A program made the translations under genes and the position numbers. This document shows positions 41,972 through 51,092 of a DNA stretch of 64,000 nucleotides, in pieces. Numbering within the stretch: the first letter of the stretch is position 1; each line of letters starts with the position of its first letter. The notes beneath the pieces were generated by a model. It made no database searches. It was given only the letters and a program-made list of their open reading frames with translations, and was not told where the DNA came from. The DNA comes from Rhodovibrio salinarum DSM 9154. Its GTDB lineage: Bacteria; Pseudomonadota; Alphaproteobacteria; Kiloniellales; Rhodovibrionaceae. The stretch lies in assembly GCF_000515255.1 (NCBI RefSeq), contig NZ_KI911559.1:2002824-2066823 (forward strand), in the 5' to 3' direction.

Positions 41972-43948
41972 CTACTCCGCGAAATCTCGGCTGAGCGGGT
42001 TGGCGCCGGTTGGCCAGCTGCCGCGTGCTTGCAGTTGGCCATCCTGAATGACCAGCCAACTGGCACGCAGGTAATATGGCAGAAGACGGGCGTTGCGTGG
42101 CAGGTTCCCGGGATCGTCGGCCGCGACGGCAAGCGCCGGTCGCCCATCGGCCCGGGCCGTCCAGGCGCGCAGATCGCCTTTGCCGGCAACCTGCTCTGGC
42201 GGCGATCCGAACCCCGTCTCTTGCATGACCTGCTCAACCGCCTGGGTCTCGCCGACGACGAGCAGCGGCGCATCGCCTTGCGTTGCCGCCTCGGCTGAGA
42301 TGGTCGTCACCTTGGTGTCCAGCAGGCGGTCGGCAAAACGTTGGGCGGCCTTGCCGTCGATGCCGACACTGATCAGGCGGGTGTCCGGATTCAGGGTAAG
42401 CGCGCGCATCACGAGCGGTACCTGGCTGTCGGGCAGCGCGCGGAACAGGTCGTAGTCGGGATCGACTCGTACAGTCGTCGGCTGCGCGCGCAGGTCGATC
42501 GTGTGTGTAGCCGACGTTTCCCGCAGCGCGACCGTGATCCGTTTCGGCCCGAGCGCGGTGTCGATCGTGATGGGAACCTGCAAGTCGTAAGTCGGCGTGC
42601 TCTGGCTCAGCGCGAGCTTGACCTGCCAGCGGTTCTGTCCGGTCTTGGCCCGCACCGCCTGGTCGAGCGTGAGCGCCGGCGCACCGGGTCGGGTCAGCCA
42701 CTGCTGGAACACGTCCTTCAGCGTTTGGCCGCTCGACGCTTCGAATGCGGCCCGCAGGTCTTGCCAGCTGGCCGTCTTGAACCGCTGTGCCTGGTAGAAG
42801 CGGCGCAATCCGTCCTGGAACGTCGCTTCGCCCAGGCGCTGGCGCAGCATGTGGAACAGCATCGCGGTCTTGTTGTAGCCGGTTACCTGGGCGGCGTCGT
42901 GTAGCTTGCTGGTAAAGGCGGTGAGCGGCTGGCGCCGGCTGTCCGGCAGCGCCGCGAAGTCACGCAGCCACTCCCGGCGCAATTCCCGCCCGGCGGCGTC
43001 GCTGCGTGCGGCGGCCAGGCGGTGATCGGCTTGATAGGTGGTCAAGCCCTCCGCCCAGTTGCCCTGGTCGTAGGCGATCTCGACCGCGTTGCCCCACCAG
43101 GAGTGCAGGATTTCGTGGGCCAGCGACCGGCCCTTCATGTAGGGCAGGTTCAGGATCCGCGCACTGACGTAGGTCGCCCCCTCGAAGCCCAAACCAACGG
43201 GGTAGGGGGCTGCGACCACCGTAAATGCAGGGTAGGGGTAGGCGCCGATTGTGCGCGCATAGTGGCCCAGATAGTCGGCCGTGCGGTCGAGGTAGGTTTC
43301 GGCCAGGTCGTCCTGCTTCTGCGGAAACAGGGTGCGCAGCGTGACACCATTCACGGTGCGCGTATGTGTGCTGTAGCGTCCGGCGAACACGGTCGGCCCG
43401 TGGCTCGGGTAGTCGGCGCGGTAGGTCGCCTGGTAACGGCCGTCACTGCGCTGCTCTGATTGGCGGGCGCCGGTGGCGAGCGCCATCTGCGGTCGCGGCA
43501 CATCGAGATTGATCTCATAGGTGATCCGCTCCGCCGCGCCGCGCGGCAGCCAGCCACTGCGCGCCGGTAGCACGCTGCCTTCCGGACGGATCGTGGGTCC
43601 GAGCCCCGGACCTTGCCGGCCGATGTCGAGAGCGCCGGCATAGGCGATTTCGACTGTGTGCTCCCCGTCCTCGCCAAGCGTGGCCGTCAGCTGGTCGCCG
43701 TCGCGTCGGACCGTTTGCGCCGAACCGTCGACCCGGACCCGCAAGACATCGAGGGAGTCGCGCAGGAAGAAGCGCACCTTGCCCCCGCCGGTGAGGGTGA
43801 TCGTGTCGCGCGCCTGCAGTTGGTGTTCGCTTGGGGAGAGCTTGAGCTCGATGGCGTGGTGCACCTGCTCTGCCGCATGTCCGGGGATTGCGGCAAGGCA
43901 GAGCGCGGCAGCGAGCGCAATCGGTTGGGCGCGGTGCCTCAGCGGCAA
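41972..43948 (-). CDS. M1-like metallopeptidase (aminopeptidase N superfamily), exported, 658 aa
   Basis: The zinc site is in LAHEILHSWWGN with the third ligand Glu in NWAEGLTTY, the HExxH-18-E spacing of family M1. The usual GxMEN exopeptidase motif is replaced by GFEGATY, so it belongs to a divergent subgroup. A signal peptide (ALAAALCLAAIPGHA) precedes a beta-rich N-terminal domain. A C-terminal PQQ-like or beta-sandwich region (residues 440-650) is not recognised. I start at TTG 43948 because AGGAGG lies six bases upstream; the frame extends to a TTG at 44020. Confidence 0.82.
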   Translation of the reverse strand: MPLRHRAQPIALAAALCLAAIPGHAAEQVHHAIELKLSPSEHQLQARDTITLTGGGKVRFFLRDSLDVLRVRVDGSAQTVRRDGDQLTATLGEDGEHTVEIAYAGALDIGRQGPGLGPTIRPEGSVLPARSGWLPRGAAERITYEINLDVPRPQMALATGARQSEQRSDGRYQATYRADYPSHGPTVFAGRYSTHTRTVNGVTLRTLFPQKQDDLAETYLDRTADYLGHYARTIGAYPYPAFTVVAAPYPVGLGFEGATYVSARILNLPYMKGRSLAHEILHSWWGNAVEIAYDQGNWAEGLTTYQADHRLAAARSDAAGRELRREWLRDFAALPDSRRQPLTAFTSKLHDAAQVTGYNKTAMLFHMLRQRLGEATFQDGLRRFYQAQRFKTASWQDLRAAFEASSGQTLKDVFQQWLTRPGAPALTLDQAVRAKTGQNRWQVKLALSQSTPTYDLQVPITIDTALGPKRITVALRETSATHTIDLRAQPTTVRVDPDYDLFRALPDSQVPLVMRALTLNPDTRLISVGIDGKAAQRFADRLLDTKVTTISAEAATQGDAPLLVVGETQAVEQVMQETGFGSPPEQVAGKGDLRAWTARADGRPALAVAADDPGNLPRNARLLPYYLRASWLVIQDGQLQARGSWPTGANPLSRDFAE

Positions 43949-44059
43949 GGTCAACCTCCTCGACGATGCAGGGGACGCGGGGACACGGTGAAAGGGTGTG
44001 GATCGGGTCGGTGACCGCAAGCAAGCTGCCGCGTTGAATCGCCCGCGGCCGTGGACGCC

Positions 44060-45013
44060 TTAACCGCCGCCGGCAGCGCTTTGGCGGGCGCGGGCTACCA
44101 GTTGCTCCGCGGCTTGCAGTTCCGCAGGGGTCATCTCCGCGCGTAGTCGGTCGAGCAGCGGGCCGGCGTTCTGCGAGCCGTTGTCCTGGGCGATTGTTAG
44201 CCAGGCATGCGCGAGTGGGTCGTCCTGTTGTGTCCCCCGACCTTCCAGGAACAGGGCGCCCAGGTGTAACTGCGCGCGGGCATAGCCGGCCTGCGCCAGC
44301 GGTAGCCAAGCGTCGAAGGCCGCTTCGTAGTCGCCGTCCTGATAGGCCTGTACCCCGACAACCAGCCGGTTGGCCTGCTGCGTCGACGGGCTGATTGCGG
44401 AGATCGCCTGCGGCCCAGGTTGCGGGGCGCTGTCGAAGCTTGGGGGCGCATTGTCCGTTGTGGCGGCGTCGTCGGCCGACTCGTTGGGCGCCGCCGTTTC
44501 GGGGCCCGCGTTGGCGGCGTCGTCTTCGATGGCCGTGTCGGCTGTGTCATCTGTGGGGAGGGGGGCTGCGTCAGCCGGCTGCTCGGGAACCGCCGTATCG
44601 GCGCTGCTGGTGCCGCCGCTCGTCTCAGGTACCGTGCGGTCGGAGGTTGCCCGGGAGTCCAACGCGTCGGCGCGCTCGGCCAGCGCACGGCTCTCACTCT
44701 GGGCGTTCGCCTGGGCTTCCTCGGCAGTGTCCGCCCGGCGCTGCAACGCGGCGGCGCGGTCGCGGGCGGTCTGCACTTCGCCACGCAGCCGCTCGATCGT
44801 TTCCTGCGCGCGTTCGAGTTGCTCGGTCAGGTCGGTGGTCTCTTGGCGGGCCTGTCGCAATTCCTGCTGCAGGCGGGGCGCTTCCGGCGACAGGTCGCCC
44901 AGTGCACGGGTTTGTGTCGGCGTGAACGGGTCTGTCACCGCGCCCGCCAGATAGCCGGCAACGCCGAGGACGAGGGCCAAAAGCAAGAATGGCAGGGCAC
45001 GCGCAATCGACAT
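44060..45013 (-). CDS. Membrane-anchored coiled-coil and Sel1-repeat protein, 317 aa
   Basis: A signal anchor (ARALPFLLLALVLGVAGYLAG) is followed by a coiled coil (about 45-120; LQQELRQARQETTDLTEQL), an acidic Thr/Asp/Ala-rich linker (125-200) and Sel1-like repeats (DYEAAFDAWLPLAQAGYA, LGALFLEGRGTQQDDP). The architecture suggests an envelope scaffold reaching through the periplasm. A TGGAGG site precedes ATG 45013. It follows the M1-like gene's region on the same strand and mirrors the Sel1 protein at 41052. Confidence 0.8.
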   Translation of the reverse strand: MSIARALPFLLLALVLGVAGYLAGAVTDPFTPTQTRALGDLSPEAPRLQQELRQARQETTDLTEQLERAQETIERLRGEVQTARDRAAALQRRADTAEEAQANAQSESRALAERADALDSRATSDRTVPETSGGTSSADTAVPEQPADAAPLPTDDTADTAIEDDAANAGPETAAPNESADDAATTDNAPPSFDSAPQPGPQAISAISPSTQQANRLVVGVQAYQDGDYEAAFDAWLPLAQAGYARAQLHLGALFLEGRGTQQDDPLAHAWLTIAQDNGSQNAGPLLDRLRAEMTPAELQAAEQLVARARQSAAGGG

Positions 45014-45296
45014 GATACCTCCAGGATGCCCGCCGGCTGCATGCGGTCAACTCAAGACTTCGATTTTTACGCGATGGTTCTAAGCGATATCGCGATCCCG
45101 GCGCTGGTGCGCATTTGGCTTAGAACGGATGGCTTGTCCGGGGAAGGTCACACGTTGCGTGCGCGACGAAGGCTTGCGTCCGGGGCCGCCAACGGCTAAC
45201 CCCGGCGCTGGCCGGACCGGAATCGTCCGCGCGCTACCCCGCGCACGGCGACCCGCCATCACATCAGCCACCATCGACATCTGGGTTGGAGGGGGC

Positions 45297-46322
45297 ATGC
45301 TTTCCTTCGGGTCTCGCGGCGGCGATCTCGCGATCGACCTGGGCACCGCCAACACGCTGGTCTTTGCCAAGGGCCGGGGGATTATCGTCAACGAACCCTC
45401 GGTCGTCGCCATCACCCAGCGTGGCGGTAAGACCCAGGTGCTCGCGGTCGGCGAGGACGCGCGCCAGATGCTCGGCAAGACGCCGGAGCAGATTCGCGCG
45501 ATCCGTCCAATCCGCAAGGGCGCGATCGGCGATTTCGAGGTCGCGCAGGCGATGATCGCTCACTTCATCGGCAAGGTTGCCAAGCGCCGCGGCTTCCGTC
45601 GACCACGCGTGGTGATCTCGACTCCCCAGGGCGCGACCCCGGTGGAACGCCGCGCGATCCGCGAGGCCGCGGAGGGGGCGGGCGCCGGCCATGTCTACCT
45701 GATTGAGGAGCCGATGGCCGCCGCGATCGGCGCCGACCTGCCGGTGACCAGCCCGCAGGGCTCGATGGTGGTCGACCTTGGTGGCGGCACGACCGAGGTT
45801 GCGGTGATCTCGCTGGGCGGGGTGGTGAATTCCGTCTCCGTCCCGGTCGGCGGCGACGACTTCGACGAAGCGGTCGGTGCCTACGTTCGCCGGCTGCACA
45901 ATGTGGCGATCGGCGAGGCGACGGCCGAGCGGATCAAGCGCGAGGTCGGCAGCGCGCTCGAGCCTGAGGGCGAAGGGCGTTCGATTCAGGTTTCCGGCCG
46001 GGATCTCGTGACCGGTGTGCCCAAGGCGGTGACCGTCACCGAGGGCGAGATTGCCCAGGCTTTGGCCGAGCCGGTGACGGCCGTGATCGAGGGGGTGAAA
46101 GACGCACTCGAGCGGACCGCGCCGGAACTCGCCGCGGATATCGTCGACGGCGGCCTGGTGATGACCGGCGGCGGCGCCTTGTTGAGCCGCTTGGACGAGG
46201 CGATCCGGAACGCGACCGGCCTCGCTGTCGTGGTCGCCGAGGACCCGCTTACCTGTGGCGTCCGCGGCGCCGGTCGCGCGCTCGACGAAATCAAGGCGAT
46301 GCAGAACGTCCTGCAGGATTAG
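45297..46322 (+). CDS. mreB: Actin-like rod-shape protein MreB, 341 aa
   Basis: MreB filaments guide side-wall peptidoglycan synthesis. Phosphate loop 1 is [18 protein letters not shown], the second is [18 protein letters not shown], and the connect segment and adenosine motif are [16 protein letters not shown] and [15 protein letters not shown]. Length is full. The start ATG 45297 follows GGAGGGGG. Unlike the usual mreBCD cluster, no mreC or mreD is next to it; it may be a second copy or a dispersed arrangement. Confidence 0.95.
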   Translation: MLSFGSRGGDLAIDLGTANTLVFAKGRGIIVNEPSVVAITQRGGKTQVLAVGEDARQMLGKTPEQIRAIRPIRKGAIGDFEVAQAMIAHFIGKVAKRRGFRRPRVVISTPQGATPVERRAIREAAEGAGAGHVYLIEEPMAAAIGADLPVTSPQGSMVVDLGGGTTEVAVISLGGVVNSVSVPVGGDDFDEAVGAYVRRLHNVAIGEATAERIKREVGSALEPEGEGRSIQVSGRDLVTGVPKAVTVTEGEIAQALAEPVTAVIEGVKDALERTAPELAADIVDGGLVMTGGGALLSRLDEAIRNATGLAVVVAEDPLTCGVRGAGRALDEIKAMQNVLQD

Positions 46323-46357
46323 GGCTGCAGGTGCAGCGACGGACGTCGCGACGCGGT

Positions 46358-47713
46358 CTACAGGTCGGCTGCCTGAGCGGCCGGATGGTTGTGGCGGGCA
46401 AGCAGGTCCTGTTGGCGCGCGGCGACCGTATCGACGTCGAAACCGGCGACCATCTCGTTGAACAGGCGATGCCAGTTGACCCGGGCGTCCAGGCGCATGA
46501 ACAGTGCGCCCAGGCCGACGCTGGCGCGGTCCATGAACACGAACTCGCGCGGCATCTCGACCCCGCCGGCCTCCTTTAGCAGCTTGCGCACCTCCTCCAC
46601 CTTGCGCCGGCCGATCTCGACGTTGTTGGTCGCGTTCACCGACTGCGGGTTGTCGGTTAGCACGGGCCCGTAGATAAAGCGCGCCCAGTCGTTCAGCGCA
46701 TCGACCAAGTCGTTCGATAGGTTCTGGAAATTCCAGCAGCGGTAGGCGTAAGCGGCCTTGTCGCGGTCGTCGTCGCGGAGCGCCTCGTACAGCCGGATCA
46801 CCCCTTCCACGAAGTGCGCGGGGAAGACACGGATGCAGCCGTAGTCCAGCAGGTTGATGCTGCGATCCTCGCGGATCGTGTAGTTGCCGAAGTGCGGATC
46901 GCCGTGAATCACCGCGTAGTCGTAGAGCGGCTTGTACCAGAGGCGGAACATCTGGGTGGCGATCTCGTCGCGCACCTCCTGGGGATAGTCGGCTGCTTCC
47001 ATGATCGGCCGACCCGGCAACCACTCTGCCGTCAGCAGGCGGTTCGTCGACAGTTCCGAGATCGGCTCGGGGACATGCACGCCGGGCTCTTCGCTGAGCA
47101 TTTCGCGGTACATCGCGATCCGGCGGAATTCCAGCGAGTAGTCCAGCTCCTCGAAAATCCGCTCCTTCAGTTCCTCGACGATCCGCCCCGTGCGCACCGA
47201 GCCTTCGTAGCGCTCGAACATGGTGAGCAGCCAACCGGCTTGCTTCAGATCGGACTCCACCGTGTCCTGCATGCCGGGATACTGCAGCTTGCAAGCAACC
47301 TCCCGACCGTCGTGCATCTGCGCCCGGTGCACCTGGCCGAGCGATGCGGCGGCCTTGGGCTCCAATTCGAAGTCGGCGAACTGCTTGCGCCAGCCTTGGC
47401 CCAACTCGTGGGCCATCCGGCGCTTGACGAACGGCCGGCCCATCGGCGGCGCGTTGGATTGCAGCTCGGCCAGCTCACGGGCGTATTCGGGCGGCAGCAG
47501 GTCGGGCAGCGAGGAGATCAGCTGGGCGAACTTGACCAATGGGCCGCGCAAGGTGCCAAGCGCTTCCTTGAGCGCTTCGGCCTCGCGTGCCCGATCGCCG
47601 CCGAAGCCGGTGCGTTGACGCAACTGGTTGAACAGAACGCTGCCGGCGGTGGAGCCGATCTTCAGGTTGCGACGGGCGCCCCGCAGGGTCTCGTCAGAGG
47701 AAATGTCGCTCAT
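46358..47713 (-). CDS. ABC1/UbiB-like atypical kinase, 451 aa
   Basis: ABC1 proteins are ATPases or kinases that support ubiquinone synthesis. The Ala-rich loop is AAASLGQVHRAQM, the catalytic part HGDPHFGNYTI and the metal site LLDYGCIR. The N-terminal motif that is KxGQ in UbiB reads KFAQ here (GPLVKFAQLISSLPD), and DFG is replaced by DYG, so it is a divergent subgroup. No C-terminal membrane helices as in UbiB are seen. Its start overlaps the COQ10-like gene by four bases (ATGA), which points to joint use with that protein and with ubiTUV. Confidence 0.88.
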   Translation of the reverse strand: MSDISSDETLRGARRNLKIGSTAGSVLFNQLRQRTGFGGDRAREAEALKEALGTLRGPLVKFAQLISSLPDLLPPEYARELAELQSNAPPMGRPFVKRRMAHELGQGWRKQFADFELEPKAAASLGQVHRAQMHDGREVACKLQYPGMQDTVESDLKQAGWLLTMFERYEGSVRTGRIVEELKERIFEELDYSLEFRRIAMYREMLSEEPGVHVPEPISELSTNRLLTAEWLPGRPIMEAADYPQEVRDEIATQMFRLWYKPLYDYAVIHGDPHFGNYTIREDRSINLLDYGCIRVFPAHFVEGVIRLYEALRDDDRDKAAYAYRCWNFQNLSNDLVDALNDWARFIYGPVLTDNPQSVNATNNVEIGRRKVEEVRKLLKEAGGVEMPREFVFMDRASVGLGALFMRLDARVNWHRLFNEMVAGFDVDTVAARQQDLLARHNHPAAQAADL

Positions 47714-48192
47714 ATGGCGCCTTTGGCGGTGGTGGTGCGGCCCGTCGGACTGCGATACGTGCGCCCGCCCAGCTTGGATCGCGCGCGTACGACGAAGGCG
47801 TCCATCATCCGCTTCGAAACCGCATCGAACAGCTTACTGGCCAGCATGTTGAGCCGCCGGCCGCGGAAGGCAAAGGTAACGTGGAAATGCACATAGGTGC
47901 CGCCGTCGACCGGCGTGAAGGTCCATGTGCCCGCCAGGTTGGACAACGGCCCGTCGAGGTAGCGGAAGGCGATCTTGCGGTTTGCGCGATCCAGTTGGAC
48001 ACGGCTGATGAAGTGTTCCCGCAGGCCGCGCACACCGACCGCCAGCCGTGCGTCGAAGCCGTCCGCCCAGCGCTCGGTGATCTGACTCTCGACGCAGAAG
48101 GGCGCAAACTCCTCGTACTTGTCGACGTCGGCGACGAGGTCGAACAACGGGTCGGCGTCGTAGGGGAGCGTGCGCGCGGTATCGAATTCCAT
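47710..48192 (-). CDS. COQ10-like START domain protein, 160 aa
   Basis: Coenzyme Q-binding proteins of the COQ10 family carry ubiquinone in a hydrophobic cavity. The sequence LPYDADPLFDLVADVDKYEEF, then PFCVESQITERWADG and HFHVTFAFRGRRLNML match the family. RatA-like and polyketide-cyclase relatives share the fold, so the ligand is inferred mainly from its neighbours. GAGGAG nine bases before ATG 48192 decides the start over a longer frame. Overlap with the ABC1 gene is ATGA. Confidence 0.85.
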   Translation of the reverse strand: MEFDTARTLPYDADPLFDLVADVDKYEEFAPFCVESQITERWADGFDARLAVGVRGLREHFISRVQLDRANRKIAFRYLDGPLSNLAGTWTFTPVDGGTYVHFHVTFAFRGRRLNMLASKLFDAVSKRMMDAFVVRARSKLGGRTYRSPTGRTTTAKGAI

Positions 48193-48329
48193 GCCTGGCT
48201 CCTCGCGGGTGTGCCCGTTTGCCATATTCTTTGACTTTAAAAGAAATCGGCACGGTCCTCCCCATGCGCCATGCGCTGCATGGTCGCGGGGGACCGTGGT
48301 CGATTCTTCTGCGAGTCAAGATGGCTGTT

Positions 48330-48355
48330 CGGGGCCCGATCCGAAAGGGGCCCCG
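48330..48355 (-). terminator. Hairpin after ubiV
   Basis: CGGGGCCC (48330-48337) pairs with GGGGCCCCG (48347-48355). It lies 26 bases beyond the ubiV stop, in the gap before the COQ10-like gene, with no T-run. It could reduce read-through between the two gene groups. Confidence 0.5.
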
Positions 48356-48381
48356 GCAGACACACGCCGTGAGAGACGCGC

Positions 48382-49308
48382 TCAGGCTTCGTGCCAGGTA
48401 ACCCCTGGGGCGTCGTACAGATAGCCGTTGGCGAGTGGCACCTCGCCACAGAGTTCCTCGAGGGCATCGAGCGCCGCCGGGGTTTCCTCCCGTCCCTCCA
48501 GCAGGCCGCTGAACACCTGGGCGACCGCAACCATGTCGACATCCTGCGGCAGCAGGCGAAAAGCCTGCACACCGGCCTGGCGCAACGCGTCCAGCTCGCC
48601 CGCCAGGCATGCGTAGGCGCGGGAGAGCGTCTGCACGCCGTTAACCGTCAAGAACGGTTGATCGTCCAGCGTGTCGACCGGCAGGCCGTCTGGATCGGCG
48701 CCGCACGCGAATTGGCAGGTCGCCTTGTCCCGGCCATAGGCGCGGGCATGATAGCAACGCGCTGAGATCGCCAGTGGCCAGCGGCCAAACGCCTGCACCT
48801 CGATTGCCGGCGCCTTTGCGTCTGCGCCCTGCAGACCCGCCAGATGCAAGAGCGAGGCGCGCGGCAACTCCGGCGGCGGCAGCACACGGCTCACGCCTTG
48901 GGCGCCCAGGTGGCGCAGCGTCGCCTCGTTGTAGCTGTTCACGCCCGGCCCCGCGGACTCGACCGCGATGCCGTCGCGTTGCAGCAGGCCGAGGGCGGCC
49001 ATGTCGTTGACCTCGACTGGCAGGCCGTGGCCGGCTAGTTCGCGCACCAGCGTGGCGTCGCGATCATCCGCCACCAGCGCCGGCGTCGACATCATCACCC
49101 GCTTGCCCGCGCGTTGCAGGCGGTCGATGACTGCGTCCAGGTAGGGGCGATTGAACGGCCAGCGCTTGGGGCAGACCACTTCGCCCAGGGCGACGGTGTC
49201 GACCGGCGCCTCGTCGGCGATCCGGAAGTGGAAGTCGCGCCATGCTTCTCCCGGCCAGTGCAGCAGCAGCGGTCCGAGTGTCAGGTCCGAAGCCGGGCGT
49301 TGCGTCAT
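48382..49308 (-). CDS. ubiV: UbiV, oxygen-independent ubiquinone hydroxylation protein, 308 aa
   Basis: With UbiU it forms a [4Fe-4S] heterodimer that hydroxylates ubiquinone precursors without oxygen. The U32-peptidase-like barrel is present, and the cysteines fit UbiV: one in VALGEVVCPKRWPF and a C-x12-C-x3-C set in ARCYHARAYGRDKATCQFAC. ATG 49308 overlaps the ubiU stop (TGATG) and follows GGAAGGA, so I use it rather than the TTG three codons earlier. Last of ubiT-ubiU-ubiV. Confidence 0.95.
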   Translation of the reverse strand: MTQRPASDLTLGPLLLHWPGEAWRDFHFRIADEAPVDTVALGEVVCPKRWPFNRPYLDAVIDRLQRAGKRVMMSTPALVADDRDATLVRELAGHGLPVEVNDMAALGLLQRDGIAVESAGPGVNSYNEATLRHLGAQGVSRVLPPPELPRASLLHLAGLQGADAKAPAIEVQAFGRWPLAISARCYHARAYGRDKATCQFACGADPDGLPVDTLDDQPFLTVNGVQTLSRAYACLAGELDALRQAGVQAFRLLPQDVDMVAVAQVFSGLLEGREETPAALDALEELCGEVPLANGYLYDAPGVTWHEA

Positions 49309-50315
49309 CACTGCCAATCCTTCCGATAGGCGCCGGTGGAGCCGCGCGCGCCTTCCTCCAGGCCGGCCAGGCCGGCGGTTTCGGAGATTTCTCCGCGAAC
49401 CGCGGCGTCACGCAGCGCGCGCATGTTCCGGACCACCTGCGCGACGTAGGCGCGCCCGCGCTGGCGGCCTTCGATCTTCAAGGCCGAGACGCCAGCAGCG
49501 ACCAAGTCCTGCATCACGCTTGCCGCGTTCAGGCTGGTCGGTTCCTCGAAGATATGCGTCTCCGCCCCGCGTACCTTGAAGCGCCCCTTGCACAAGGTTG
49601 GGTATCCCGCCGCTTGGCCCTCGGCGAAGCGGTTGATCGTGAACGCACCCAACTGCGTGACCAGGCCGTCGGCGCGTTCCTCGTAGCGCACGTCGGAGGC
49701 GGGTGAGCAGACGCCCACGGTATTGGGCGACTTGCCGGTCGCATAGGACGACAGAAAGCAGCGCCCCTCCGCCATCGGGCATAGGCCGCCGAACACGAAC
49801 ACCTCGTATTCGACATGGGTCGCATCACCCATCGCCCGGATGTCGTCGACCGTCAGCACGCGCGGCAGGACCGCCCGGCGGATGCCGAAGTTGCGGCTGT
49901 AGTACTCCAACGCTTCCGCATGCGCGGCACTGGCCTGAACGCTCAGATGCAGACGCAGTTCCGGGTGGCGCTCGGCCGCAAGGGAGAGCACGCCGAGGTC
50001 GGACAGGATGACCGCATCGACCCCGATCCGCGCCGCATCATCCAGCGCCCGGGTCCAGGGCCCCAGGTCGCCCGCCCGCGCGAAGGTATTGATGGCGAGA
50101 TACAGCTTGGTTCCACGTGCTTGGGCATAGGCCCGTGCCTCGGCAAGCTCCTCGCGAGAGAAGTTCAAGCCGGGGAAGTTGCGGGCATTGGTTTCGTCGC
50201 GGAAGCCGACGTACACGGCATCCGCGCCGGCATCGACGGCAGCGCGCAGGGCCGCAGGCGTTCCGGCCGGGCAGACCAGTTCAGGCCCCGGCCGCTCAGC
50301 GGCGACGGCGGTCAT
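49308..50315 (-). CDS. ubiU: UbiU, oxygen-independent ubiquinone hydroxylation protein, 335 aa
   Basis: Partner of UbiV in anaerobic ubiquinone synthesis. The U32 start ELVCPAGTPAALRAAVDAGA is typical, and the iron-sulfur ligands appear as C-x6-C-x16-C (GGLCPMAEGRC, then NTVGVCSP) plus a later Cys in YPTLCKGRF. Length matches the family. The start overlaps the ubiT stop by four bases. U32 proteins include true proteases, but the cysteine pattern and the neighbours make UbiU very likely. Confidence 0.95.
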   Translation of the reverse strand: MTAVAAERPGPELVCPAGTPAALRAAVDAGADAVYVGFRDETNARNFPGLNFSREELAEARAYAQARGTKLYLAINTFARAGDLGPWTRALDDAARIGVDAVILSDLGVLSLAAERHPELRLHLSVQASAAHAEALEYYSRNFGIRRAVLPRVLTVDDIRAMGDATHVEYEVFVFGGLCPMAEGRCFLSSYATGKSPNTVGVCSPASDVRYEERADGLVTQLGAFTINRFAEGQAAGYPTLCKGRFKVRGAETHIFEEPTSLNAASVMQDLVAAGVSALKIEGRQRGRAYVAQVVRNMRALRDAAVRGEISETAGLAGLEEGARGSTGAYRKDWQ

Positions 50316-51013
50316 GTTGGAACCTCCACATCCCCTTGGGCGGATACGGTCGACGACGCTCGGCTGCTGCGCGGTTGTCGACGGCGTAGACGCTGCACTT
50401 CAGCGCGTAGCTGGGCGATCTCTTGCGCTTGAGTGTCCAGGCGGTTTTGCAGCGGCGCCCGGATCTCGGCTTTGAGTGAGTCCAGGCCATCGGCCATGCG
50501 ACGGTAGAGCCAAGCCGCGCCCCCGATGGCATCGGTGGCCGGACGCTGTAGCGGACCCGCGAGCGCGGCGAACTCCTGCCCGACATCCAGCTCCGCGCCG
50601 TCGAGCGCGTTCCGCAGGGCCACCAACACATCGCTGTTGCCGGTGACCTGAATCTCCCGGGCGAAGAACATCGCATCGCCATCGCCGCCGCCTTGTGCAC
50701 AGGCGACCAGCCGCTCCACCGGACCGGTGACGGTCGCTTCCGCCTCGGGTGCGGACTCGGCGTCAGTCCGGCTGAGGGTCACCTCGGCCCCGTCAGCGGT
50801 GAAGGTGATCAGCGCAGACCACGGCAGATCGGTGGCAACGAGCAGGAGCCGCGCCGTGCCAACGTCGGACAGGCGGTCGAGCACATCGGGGTGACTTCGA
50901 CTCAGCCGGTCGGCCAGACGCTGTAGCAAAGCCTGCAGCGGGGCCGGGGGCAAAGGACGCAACAGCGCCCCAATCGGCGTCAAAGGCGTCAGGCGGGTTG
51001 CGCCGGCGGTCAC
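50312..51013 (-). CDS. ubiT: UbiT, SCP2-domain lipid-binding protein of anaerobic ubiquinone synthesis, 233 aa
   Basis: UbiT binds isoprenoid intermediates through an SCP2 sterol-carrier fold (residues 55-130; SALITFTADGAEVTLSRTD, FFAREIQVTGNSDVLVALRN). The N-terminal IGALLRPLPPAPLQALLQRL and the AEIRAPLQNRLDTQAQEIAQ coiled tail are as in the family. Translation starts at GTG 51013 behind GGAGGGG. First gene of the trio, with an FNR-like site 66-79 bases upstream. Confidence 0.9.
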   Translation of the reverse strand: MTAGATRLTPLTPIGALLRPLPPAPLQALLQRLADRLSRSHPDVLDRLSDVGTARLLLVATDLPWSALITFTADGAEVTLSRTDAESAPEAEATVTGPVERLVACAQGGGDGDAMFFAREIQVTGNSDVLVALRNALDGAELDVGQEFAALAGPLQRPATDAIGGAAWLYRRMADGLDSLKAEIRAPLQNRLDTQAQEIAQLRAEVQRLRRRQPRSSRASSTVSAQGDVEVPT

Positions 51014-51078
51014 GGTAAACCCCTCCGCGGTGACGTTGGCTCAGACAGCCTTATTCAAGCGCACGTGCACGGTTCGAT

Positions 51079-51092
51079 ATGACCTGGATCAA
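51079..51092 (-). promoter_or_regulatory. FNR/Anr-like box upstream of ubiT
   Basis: On the minus strand the site reads TTGAT CCAG GTCAT: one perfect half and a second half keeping TCA of ATCAA. A weak AATAAG at 51055-51050 lies at roughly the distance expected for a -10 box in a class II FNR promoter. In E. coli the ubiTUV genes respond to FNR, which supports but does not prove the assignment. Confidence 0.45.

Noticed and set aside
45264-47294. Minus-strand open frame of 676 codons
   Set aside because: It runs antisense to mreB and out of frame through the ABC1 gene.
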